This document shows, one piece after another, positions 1 to 10,765 of a DNA stretch of 64,000 nt. Made by a program: the position numbers and the translations under genes. The notes beneath the pieces are model-generated. The model ran no database searches. It saw nothing but the letters and a program-made list of their open reading frames with translations, and had not been told where the DNA came from. Every line of letters starts with the position of its first letter. The first letter of the stretch is position 1. Source of the stretch: Tethya wilhelma (Eukaryota > Porifera > Demospongiae > Tethyida > Tethyidae); contig CAXIPT010000007.1 in the NCBI GenBank assembly GCA_964030475.1, positions 5,422,124-5,486,123 of the forward strand, read 5' to 3'.

Positions 1-952
1 GAACTGGCAAAACGTGGACACTTTTCTTCCTACTTACTCCTACACAGCTGCTCAAACTGTGAGTCTTCAGAGGCAATCTAGAATACTCATTCCAGTAATG
101 AGTATCTCATCAACGAGGTGGTCATGTGAGCTCTCCAATCGTGCCAGAGCTCTATGGAATATGCAAGCGGTTGGTCTCAGGGAGCTGTGCTGAGTGTCTT
201 CATCATGATGTGTAGCAGACTGAAGCCGGTGGGAGTGCAATGATTCCCTTATAGAACTTGAAACCATGAAGCATGCAGAATAAGTTCAAAACTGAATTAT
301 TAAAAAATGATTAATTGTTATATGCTTTAATGGTTGTTAGTTTTACAGAGATCATCGTTGGTAGATTGAAACTGGTAGCATTAATGTGATAATGCATCTT
401 TTACTAGAATTTTTCTATTAATATCATTATGTAGATTTAATATCAATAATGATCAGCCACTTGCTTTGTCTGTCTACTGTACTGAGTCTGAGAAAGTCAG
501 GGAACTTTGTGGTTATTGTCGTATTCAACTTTCTCAGTATATCTACTATATTTTGAAAACGCACAATGCATGTCACGGGCTAGCGGGTCACAGGCAGAGC
601 CTGCTTAGGAACGGTCAATTGAGAAGGGGAAATCCCACTTATCCAGGATGACAAAAAATTGGGTGGGGAAATCAATCCTAGGATCTAGGATATCCGAAAT
701 TCCGAATCCTGATTGTCAACACACTTGAAAGGTTTCAGTAGTTGACAGAAAACGCAGAAAATAATCACAAAATCAGACTACAAAAAAGAAATCTATAGAA
801 GCTCCATGAACAAGTAACTCAAGACTTGGATTAGCCATCATTGCAGAGAAGCTCAAATAAGTGATAACTTGAACTGGTCCAAGCTTGATTCATTGGGGCA
901 CAGTCTTCGATCATTCAGTCTCAAGTTGAACTGGACAAGACTCGGGCTAAAT
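1..952. other. Mostly non-coding 5' flank
   Basis: A possible terminal + strand exon of a gene lying to the left runs from the acceptor ending at 47 to a TGA at 191-193. It reads in one open frame ending in LRELC. No partner exon is visible, so this is weak. The remainder (about 200-950) is AT-rich and shows no convincing gene. Confidence 0.25.
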
Positions 953-1955
953 ATGGATGGTGCAGCATCGGTGTCAACTGAGTCCAATGCACAGTTTGTT
1001 GCCTTCAGAAGGTTTGTGTACCGCCTTTCTCAGCAGCTGACACAGGAAGAGAAGCAGGTGCTCATTTATATCAGACTCTACAAGTACAAAGAGCAGTACA
1101 AAGATGCAACAATACTTGAAGTTCTTGCTAAGCTTGAAACAGATGGTTTATTCAGTTCCAACAATCCAGAAGGACTTGTAGATGTTGCAAGAGATATCCA
1201 ACGTCAAGATTTGGTGGGAGACGTTAAAGAGTTTATCAAGAAACGAAACAAGAAGGCATCTTCTGCTTCAAGCAAACGCTTAAAGTCACCAGACCGCTAT
1301 GAATTGGAGGCAAGTTCCGAAGAAGACTTGCAGCTCAGAGCCACTTACGAAGTCACCTTGGCACAGGCAACAGTCCTAATGCAACAAGTTGAAAGGCTAA
1401 AACATGCTTTGATGGCCGATGAAAATGAGAGAAGACAAAAAGCAGAGCAGGCGATAAGAGAAGCCAGTCAAACAGCCACTACACTTGCAGAAAGGCTAAA
1501 GAGAGCACAGGTGGATTTGGGAATGGAAGTCCAGTCTGGAACACACCTCAGAGAAAAGACACACTCCCCAGATAGAGTATCTCCACTTGGTCGTCCACTA
1601 ATACACGGCAATGCTGTATACAGTGGTGAGTCACAGTAAATACTTTATTGCGTGCTATACAGCTATAGGACATGGTCATATTGGTTTGTATTGGTGTACA
1701 TTTGGGGGGACACTGGCTTGTCTTGTACAAGTATGTACATACCATAATAAGATGACCAAACAGTGTATTTTTTACCACATAATATTGGTATAGTGCATGT
1801 GGCACTCTTACTAATGATTGTGACTAAACTCTTGTACATGTGTTTAGATTTCTCATGGGTTTGGCTTACTATATCCACCTCCTTGCTTACGCTATACAAA
1901 CATTGTGGCTCTTAACTCTGACCACAGCTCAGATCCACCATGACAATGGGCTTCT

Positions 1956-1999
<44 letters not shown>

Positions 2000-3816
2000 G
2001 TGTGCCACTCAAACCAACTTGAGACGGTAGGGGTGTATACACACCCATATTATGCATGTAACCATGCATTCAAAGTCATAATCACCAATTTTGGTTGTTT
2101 ACATGCAAACACATACCTGTTTACGTTTACCTGCTCAAAAAGAAACACCCCCAAATGACTTCACAATTCACACACTGATAATACGACAGACATGGTACAC
2201 AGCATCATGTAGATAATTACGCTTGTTGACATACTTAAGTAGATCCATAGAGTATGTTTGTAAATCAGTGTACGATTGTGGGAGAAATTGTGGCCACTTC
2301 TACACAAAAACCAACAAAACAAGTTAATGATCAATTATTCCCAGCCTGGAAATCAACAGTGCAAGGCAGTCATTGTCAATCTCAAGCTGTGCTATAGAAG
2401 TTAGTTTTTGACAACAACATCTTTAAGCATTCTATTCTGAGTGAATGGCTGAGGGAAGGTTTTGAAGTGGGTTACAGTCATGTGCATCATGCAGATTTTG
2501 CTACTAATTATACCAAATAAGGTTACAAAAAGCATTAATTTTATCTCTGTTGAAATCATGAACATGGACTCTGTTGTGGTGTTTGAGATGTATGTTTACA
2601 GTTAGGTGTAATTCTCGGTAAAAATTTGTGAACATCTTCCGTAAACAAAGCAGATACATACATACATTATACACATGTTTCAACGGATGTGAGCACAAAA
2701 ACAGTTCACCTGTAAATCTGTAATAGTTATTGTAAACACCATGCAGTGTGTTTTCTAAAATGAAAGATAAATAATTTGACTATTTTCAGTGGGAAAAGTG
2801 TGTGAATGGGGAAGAACATTATAATAATAATAAAATTTATTATACATTTCAGCAACCATTGGGATTTTGACCATGTTTGGTTTGTAGACAAAAGCCTTAG
2901 CTGTGTATCCACAAGTTTTTGTGCATTGTAATGCTCACATGTAAAGTGTTTGATTTTTGACATTAATCCTACACACATGCACAACTTAGCTCAATCACAA
3001 TCTTCAGCAGCACAACCTATTCCAAGACACGACCCTTCTCAACTAAAGAGTCGTCACTCTCTCCCCATAATACCCCAACCAGCACCCACGTTTCGATTTT
3101 CAAATCCTCTTCCCAAGGCAAGGTCGGAACATGCCCCCCTCAAATCAAAACTCTCGTCTTCAACTGATATCCTCAAAGAAGAGAACGAAGAAGATGACGA
3201 TTACGAGAAGATGTATCCAGCTCGTGTGAGCGCTTTGCACAATCTGGATCCAAGTTTCAGTTGCCCCTCGAGTGGCTTCAACCGTCCATCTGACGCCATC
3301 CCCTCATCCTATGGTACTAGAGGTCGTCCTCCTCCTCCCCCACCACCAGCAGCATCATATAGTGATGTCTCGTCGGTGCAATATTCACAGGGTAGTAGTG
3401 GTGCAACACGGACGTACGATCCTCAAGATAGTCGCAACAGAAGAAGAGCAAATGCATACGTAAATAACATCATTATGTCATCGAGTTCTGGAATGTCTTT
3501 GAGTGATTCGAATCAGGTTCAAGTGTTGCGAGGTAGCAGAACAAGAGAAGCTGGACATGTACAAAACACGGCTTCTGTAATTGACTCAAGTATTGTAAAC
3601 AATGAATCTGAAGGTAAAGTATTAGCCTCTTCGGGAGGGGTAAACAAATCGGAGAATAGCAACGCTTCATCTGATAACTGCGTGAAGCTTCCCAGAAGAA
3701 AGCCGCCAGGTAAACAAGTCACCCTGATCAACAGTAATCTTTTAGGATAATATAATACCTTTTGTATACTAATCTCTTAGAATAACATGATACCTCTTGT
3801 ATATGGTAGCACGCAT

Positions 3817-3876
<60 letters not shown>

Positions 3877-5697
3877 TGTAATTTGTTAAGTGCATGTGTA
3901 CATGATCTTCCCATAATAGCTTCTACATATATAGAAACTATAATCCATTTTCAATGGATCTATGTCTATGCCCACAAGTAACTTGTTGCAGGGTATTAAG
4001 TTTCAAAACAACAATCTAATCAATTTCTGCTGCTGACTGGAAACATTCTTTCTCTTTGACTAAAATTACACGCACTCATGCAGCTGCACCTCCAAGAAGA
4101 CGTTCAACTGCTACCTTGCCACCTCAGAGCTCTAGCTATGGCTATGTGGACAGTTCACACCACCAAGAAACAAGAGTATCTCCACTGAGTGATTCAACGG
4201 TTGATAGAGATGATGGTTACACCACGCTGCACCCGTTGAGCAAGGACAATTCCCCTACGACAGGAAGGAAGGATCATCGTGATAGCGGGTTGGACGAGCT
4301 TCGCCAGTTAAGGAACTTTATCACAACAGATCCTGTTTTGAAAGGTATACTGAGTCGTATAGTTCAGCTCATGGTAGCCCAGCTTACAAGCCGATTTTCT
4401 TTGGGTCCTTTCAAGTGACAGTAGGGATAAAGGCCTGGCTAAGATAGAGGCCACCTATATCAATGTTAAGCGTGTAAAGTACTAGTATTTCTAAGAATTA
4501 TCAATTTGTATTCATTGGCAGCCTGTTTAGACAGTCACTATGTGGACAATACAATCAAATTAGGACACGTTTTGATAGTATTGTACGTTTTCTACAACCT
4601 GCCAACTAATTCAAGATTAAACTTTGAAACGTGCTTGGCTTGATGTGTGCATGACAATATGCAAAGCTGGTATGCATGTAGTTTATATTAGGTAGAGCCA
4701 ATCTCACGATGTGTGTTTATGTTTTGTGAATGTAATGTTGATCTAAGCATGTGTTGTTCTCTGTGTGATGTAGAATCAGGAGGTACCCATCACTACTACA
4801 AACACCTTCAAAGAGATGAGGATGCCGAAGGTAAGTTTATGACATCTTTGACCTTTCATAGGCAGAAAGGCGGGGTCTAGGACTAAACTTCTAACTTAAT
4901 CTGGTTTGAAAATGCTGCCAGAGGTGAAATAATTAGCAATACTTTTCTTATGGGAGAAAATAGCTTAACCTTTGACTGGTAAGGTGTAGGAAGCTGGAAA
5001 AGTAATCAATTAAAGAATGGGGAGAATGAGCACTGTCCAATGATGCTTGAAATTTCGAAATCGGTTGGATAATAAGAAAGTTAGCTATTAGATTTTTTCT
5101 ACTGGCATTCTCAAACCAGATGGACTTTGACATGATCATCATCATACCCTTTATTACACGTGCATACACAATGTCATAACAGACAGCGACCCATATACCT
5201 CATTGAACTATGGCTATCAAGACCCATAGACATACATGATTGATGTTCATACAATTTCATGTCTTTATAATCATGAGCCTCAACACTGAAAATAATACAG
5301 TTGCATTGAATTCGTGTTGATCTGTTTTGTACATAATTATTATGTTGCTCTGAGTGTCAAGTTTCTATTATATGTGCACATGATGTTAAATTATTTTTAC
5401 ATTTGCTGTTGTCACTGTTGTTTGTCTACTCACAACCTTTATACCATGGTAACCACAGATTCCTGTCCTATTGCTGACATTTGATACAACTGATGGTATA
5501 ACTAGTATGCAATAATCCATCAATAGGATTGATTATGAAAGCTCAAACTGTATAATCATAGTTCCATGGATATAATTATATTATAGTTCCAACTTGCTAT
5601 CCATTGGTCCACTGCAGGCTATGAATTCTGTCCAAGCATAGATGGTCCAAGTGAATGCACGGAGTCCCAGGGAACTTCAGAAAGGACAAGCGCGTGA
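953..5697 (+). CDS. DED-containing adaptor-like protein 1 (divergent member)
   Basis: I join five exons: 953-1625, 2990-3709, 4084-4344, 4774-4830 and 5618-5697, giving 596 aa. All junctions are GT-AG and phase 1; acceptors at 3008 or 3011 would also stay in frame. The start is the first ATG of the frame. Residues 15-98 look like a death effector domain, with the hallmark RxDL motif as RQDL at 84-87. A charged, probably coiled helical segment follows to about residue 200. The rest is low-complexity and Ser/Pro-rich with a run of seven prolines, then a DSG motif (RDSGLDEL), HHYYKHL and a terminal GYEFCPS. This matches the tail layout of the downstream genes (DSG, then YY, then a Tyr motif in the last exon), so it belongs to the same family although the DED is divergent. 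No catalytic domain is seen. A death-fold adaptor role is inferred from the family; partners are unknown. Confidence 0.75.
1956..2003 (+). repeat. (TG)n microsatellite
   Basis: An almost pure TG dinucleotide tract lies inside the first intron of DED gene 1. Confidence 0.95.
3813..3874 (+). repeat. (AC)n microsatellite
   Basis: A pure AC tract of about 60 bp lies in the second intron of DED gene 1. Confidence 0.95.
4886..5128 (-). mobile_element. MITE-like inverted-repeat element, family A (copy 1)
   Basis: The right end reads CTCAAACCAGATGGACTTT and the left end is its degenerate complement around 4897-4920. The interior, read on the minus strand, matches copies at 43758 and 56931 (the CACCATTGGAAAG and GGTTGCTTTTCCAGCTTCC blocks). 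Non-autonomous; no coding capacity. It lies in the last intron of DED gene 1. Confidence 0.8.
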
Positions 5698-6038
5698 CCT
5701 CGATTTATCACGTCAACAACATCCGGCATGCAAATGACCTCTGAGTCAGTGGGGTTTTTTTGCCGATTAGCCTAATAATAGATAGAGTACGTATGGAGGG
5801 GTATTTGCCACTTCTCAATGCCGCCGCGATAGAGGAACAGCTGAGCTAGCGATCTTTGAGGGGAACAACCTGTAGCTCGCACAGTATGGAGGGTGATATA
5901 AATTGACCTAAAAAAGAAACAGTCAGATTGCGGCTACATGCTTACAAATCTACATCTGCAGACGCATCGCACTCAGTCCCCAGCCTAAAAGTAGACAAAC
6001 CTACGTCAACCGCGATCGATCGATCCGAGTACCAAGTC

Positions 6039-7523
6039 ATGGCGTTAAAGCAAACGATCCCGAGCAATGCTCCAAATCTTGCGAGTATTGCAGAAAACAC
6101 CTTCTTGTTTGGAATTTCCCAAAGGGTTAAAAAAGAGGAAAGCAGAGCTCTCGTGAAAATCCAAGAATTGCCAGCATGTCTTGAAGACCAACCCCCCTTT
6201 GAAGTACTGATGTCATTAAAGATGCAAGGAAGATATTCAAAACTGGTAGAGTTGGCTGCTATACTTAAAGACATCCACAGAAATGACTTAGCAAAGGAAG
6301 TAATGTCATATGCAAAAGAGTGCAAGAAGAAAGCCAAGCCTAAAACACGAGAAGAGAGTGCCCAGCCACCTCCAGCAGTCACTTCAGATGCAAATCACTT
6401 AGAGTGTGTTATGCAGCTGCAAATGACTAAGCTCCAACATTCTATATTCATGGAACAGATGAGGAAATTACAGGAAGTAGCACATGAGGCAAGATACAGC
6501 CGAGTTGAAGAAATGATACGAAAAGACTTAAAGGAAGTTAGCGAGGAGATGAACAAGAAACTGCAGTACATCTCGACCTTAGTAGCACGGAAAGAAACTG
6601 GCAATATGAGCACGATACTAAGTAGTTCACGGACTGAAAAAAGACCTAGATCAACTTCATCTGAATCAATTAGCAGTAATAGTTTAAGTTCTGAAGGATC
6701 GGTGATGTCATTGGACTCAGATGATAACGTGTATTCCACTATCGAGGAGTCGCGTCCCACCGATAATAAATCAAGAGCAATGGCAACATCACAATCACCC
6801 ACAAATGCCAGAAGGGTAACCGGAGAGTCTCCTCAGCTCCCAAATAAAAGGACCAGCTACAGGGGACGCTCCTCTGAAGGTACATATCATACATGTAATT
6901 ATTATTAATTAAGTTCATAATCATGTGGCACTGCATGACATTTATATGCATATATGTATGCATACATGAATATAGTCATTTCTACCAAGACAAGAGAGGA
7001 TGCCAACATACCGAGGTTGGATCAAACTGACAGTGGATTTGCCGAGGCTGGGGAATTCCTCAAAGAGGAGCCAGAAACAGTGAAACTGCCAGTTCAGCCA
7101 TCATCTCCAGAAACCACGGGATATATGTCCCTTGAAAGGAACACCATGGGAAGTGTTGGCTACTACATAAAAGCTCATAAAGAAAGCGAGTTAGTAGAAG
7201 GTATGTCTTTCATGACACATAGCATAATTACTAAATTTTCACTCATACAATTTGACCAGAAGCAGCAATTACCGCCAACTGCTTAGATGGTTTATACATA
7301 CAGTCATGTATAATCATTCTACCTTGAACTCTCAGGTTGTGAATATAATTTTATGAGATATTGTTTATTCTCTTGTCTGTCTACAGAAGCTACATATTCT
7401 GATCCTAGAGATGTTCTAGCTCGTGATCATTCAAATGAACCTATATATGTCAATACAAGGTCAATAGCCACCAGCCAATTCGTGAAAGATCTAGAACTGA
7501 CACTGAAACGGAAGCCACAATAG
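6039..7523 (+). CDS. DED-containing adaptor-like protein 2
   Basis: Three exons, 6039-6879, 6976-7200 and 7387-7523, encode 400 aa. Both introns are phase 1. The first in-frame ATG (6039) has a G at +4 and opens about 18 residues before the DED. The DED covers residues 20-95, starting at FLFGISQRV and carrying RNDL at 81-84. Residues about 115-185 form a predicted helical segment (LECVMQLQ to MNKKLQYIS) that recurs in its paralogues, followed by a Ser-rich linker. Exon 2 encodes DSGFAEAGEFL, then GYMSLERNTM and GYYI. Exon 3 encodes EPIYVN, a YxN motif of the type bound by GRB2-class SH2 domains when phosphorylated. The closest relative is the C-terminal half of the fusion gene at 10766. No enzyme domain; an adaptor role is inferred. 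Confidence 0.85.
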
Positions 7524-8590
7524 ACTGCCACTCTGATAGCATTCAAACTTAATTCTTCTCATGTTTCAATTCTTAATTGCATGTGTGCGTTAGTCATGCT
7601 TAATGTTACCTGAACTTTACATAGCTAGTCTATTTTTGTCATTCTTTACATTAAATAATGATGTATCAATAATTATATAGGATTATTATACTACTATGCA
7701 GTATCATGACATGATCAATGATGACATGGATATCTGAACAATTAACAATTATGACAATATAGTATGGTTAATGTGCTCTCACAAACACAATTAAACTGAA
7801 TGTGCCATGTCAGCTGCTATTATCACAAAAACATGCATGCATGGCCAGCACATGTATAATAGCCCACTGCATGCATCAGTGTGGTCCATGCATGCATGTA
7901 TAGGAGAGCTAGCTAGCGCTGAAGGCCATGGATATACTCGAGCCATGCATGTATGTATGACATCGACTATACCATTTGAAGAGGTAAACTACCAGGGGTA
8001 TATATGTTCACCATGAATTAAGTTATATACTGACAATAAAGCAGTTTTTACTTCCAAGATGAAAGTTTAAATGCACTGCCCTGCTGACGTTGACAGTTAA
8101 GGAGTCCTCATCTTTCCTGTTCACAACAATTATGTAATTCTTCAATGCATAATGGTGCGCCTATAGGATAGCTCATAAGTCTATAAAAACACATTACGTC
8201 TTTTATGGTGATTCACCAGATTAACTAACAGTCCATGAATTCAAATTGAGCCTAATTGCATTGGTATGCATGTGACACGTCATGAATTTCTGAATCGGGT
8301 TCTATCCCCGGGAAAGAAAATGTGAATGAAAATGCTGAGAATGGCATAAAATTATACACAACTTGTTAATAACAGAGTCTCTATGGTTACAAAAAATTGA
8401 CCTCTGAAGATAGCACACCCTGTTCACGTTGTATAGCCCATTGTACACTACTGCGCATGCGCAATCACGTATGCGTAGGAACGCCGCTGTGGGGAGAAAC
8501 CTCGCGTAGCTATGTGAGCTGAGCTAGGTAAAAATAAAGCTATATACAACAGAAATGCCAAGCAATTTTTAATGCAATAACTGCAGAACC
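7524..8590. other. Intergenic, with promoter-proximal NRF1-like site
   Basis: No gene seen. It contains many ATGCATGC-type runs. A TGCGCATGCGCA palindrome at about 8452-8463 lies roughly 130 bp upstream of the next ATG and resembles an NRF1 binding site. Confidence 0.5.
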
Positions 8591-9484
8591 ATGGCAAACT
8601 ATGAAGAGAGAAGCTTCTTGTTCCGGATTTCAGAAAAACTTTCATCCAAGGAAAGACATGCTCTAGTGGCTATCAACCAGCTTCCAGCAAAAATGAGAGA
8701 TCAAAGTGGCTTTGATATCATACTACAGCTACAGCAGCAAGAAAAGTTCAACAAGCTGGAGGAGTTGGCTGCTATGCTCAAGGATATTGACAGAAATGAT
8801 TTGGCAAAAGAAATCACAGAATTTGCCGAAAAACAAAGACTTTCACTAGACCCAAGCACAAAGCTCGAGTGTGTATTTCAAGAGACTAAAGAGCAATTCC
8901 AAACACTTACATCTCAGATGGAGAAACTGAGAGAGGCAGCAAATGAGGCAGGACAGAAACGAATCGAACAGATCGTAGAAGAGTTAGTATCCACCTGGCC
9001 AAGCGAAATGCTCAACAAGAAACTACGGTACATCACTGGATTGCTGGCAATGACTAAAAGTGACCAAAAAACCCCATCTCCACTATCACGTACTTCAAGC
9101 ATTAGTTCACGAAAAGAAGACACAACTTCTAAAACTGAAACAAAGGGTGAAATACAGAAGCAGACGTGGAGTTCTAAGGTACCGAGTCACCCAAGAACAC
9201 AATCTGATTCTGTACATCAGAGATCAAGGCCAATCATGAAGAAATCTCAGTCCCAAAGACAACCATCTATGGAATCAATGACCACAACAATACAACCGTC
9301 TATCACAAAGAGAGAACTACCACCAGTGCCTGTCGATGTCCCACCAAAATCAACACAAGTGTCCAACAAACCAACTCCATCACCGAAACCAACAGTGAAA
9401 CCCAAGCCAAAGAATCGTGGTTTATCAGGTTAGTAAAAGATATAGCAATGAAATTTGCACATCCGATAGAAGGATTATAAGATA

Positions 9485-9544
<60 letters not shown>

Positions 9545-9552
9545 TCACGCTN

Positions 9553-9648
<96 letters not shown>

Positions 9649-10289
9649 CAACTGGTTCATTCAGAAGAACCAAAGACAACCTATCAGCAGCTGTGAATCC
9701 AGACTCTGATGCTGACTATACAGGCGGTACAGGTGGTAGTGAAGACAGTGGATTTACAGATGCCAGTCAATTCATCCGACAAACAGAGCCTCGAGTCGAA
9801 CCAACTACTCACGATAAGCTAGCTGCTCATGTTCAGCCACAGTTGGGAGGGTACATGGGCCTTCGTAGGTCTACAATGGAACCATCAGTGAAATACTACA
9901 AAACAACTCTTAACCACCAGGAGTCCATTCAAGGTAAATTATTAATTCTGTGAGTCACTGCATGTTCTCGAAAGTATGAAAATTTAAACGCACGAGAAAT
10001 TCAAACACACCCGTTGCAAAATAGTGGGTGAGGCTTTGTAACGTCATGATACACAAATTTGATATTACACACTTCCGTGCAATATGCATCGTTTAATTTT
10101 AACTTTGTGATTTATGGTAATAATATTGTGTCTACCACACTGTTGAAATATTGAGGAAACAAATCATACTTTCATTTGTTTTCATACATTCCAGAGGCTA
10201 CATATTCCAATCGGAGAGATCTAGAAGACTGCAATGAACCAGTGTATGTCAACATCTCAGCAATTAAACGTGCACGTGGAGAACTATAA
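8591..10289 (+). CDS. DED-containing adaptor-like protein 3
   Basis: Three exons, 8591-9428, 9649-9933 and 10195-10289, encode 405 aa, all junctions phase 1. The start ATG has the context AACCATGG. The DED is at residues 7-80 with RNDL at 68-71. A helical segment at about 92-155 contains ECVFQETK and LNKKLRYITGLL. Next come Ser/Thr- and Gln-rich sequence and a Pro/Lys segment (KPTPSPKPTVKPKPK) that could suit SH3 domains. Exon 2 carries EDSGFTDASQF, GYMGLRRSTM and KYYK; exon 3 carries EPVYVN. The first intron (220 nt) is almost entirely (CA)n up to the acceptor, with an ambiguous base at 9552. The layout matches its neighbours, and an adaptor role is inferred. Confidence 0.85.
9486..9646 (+). 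repeat. (CA)n tract forming an intron's 3' part
   Basis: About 160 bp of CA repeat, interrupted by a short TCTCTCTC segment and one N at 9552. The tract ends directly at the CAG acceptor of exon 2 of DED gene 3, so it stands in place of a usual polypyrimidine tract. Confidence 0.9.
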
Positions 10290-10765
10290 ACCAATATCTT
10301 GAACAATGAATTGTTACAATGTTTCTACACTTTTCCTTTGAATATTAATAAATTTTTATTGTGATATTGATGTTAACCCATGTTGTTTGAATGCATGCAT
10401 GCATGCAAGTACATCAACAATAGATTATTACAAATTATACAGCTAAGATTAGTGAAGGATTCACTGCATGCATGCATGATGTCATTATTATTTTGAAAAC
10501 TTCTATTCAAAAAGGGGAGATAACCAGGGAATGAAAAGACATAAAAATGCTATGCTATAAATATTTGAAATTCCAATGACAATTAATTAGTATAGTATTA
10601 ATTTTGTGCATTCCACATGCAGGATATAAAATTTAGAGCAATTGATGGATAATCACAACTAAGCCACAATTCAGTCAATTTTGAAGATTTGAACTATAGA
10701 GTTAGAAACCCTGAGAAAGCATCTGAATACTCATCAAGCCTGTCACACGCAACGATTATCGTAGA
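10290..10765. other. Intergenic, AT-rich
   Basis: No gene seen. It contains short GCATGCATGC runs and AT-rich sequence with the 3' flank of DED gene 3. Confidence 0.5.

Noticed and set aside
869..952. Upstream TTG extension of DED gene 1
   Set aside because: The frame has an ATG at 953; nuclear genes rarely start at TTG and the extension has no family match.
5928..6038. 37-codon N-terminal extension of DED gene 2
   Set aside because: It begins with TTG; the first ATG is at 6039 and paralogues start close to the DED.
5942..6802. Minus-strand open frames of 135-146 codons opposite DED gene 2
   Set aside because: They are antisense shadows of a clear coding exon, with no splice logic or family resemblance.
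9303..9644. Long minus-strand open frame of alternating Cys-Val
   Set aside because: It is only a translation of the (CA)n tract plus antisense of DED gene 3.
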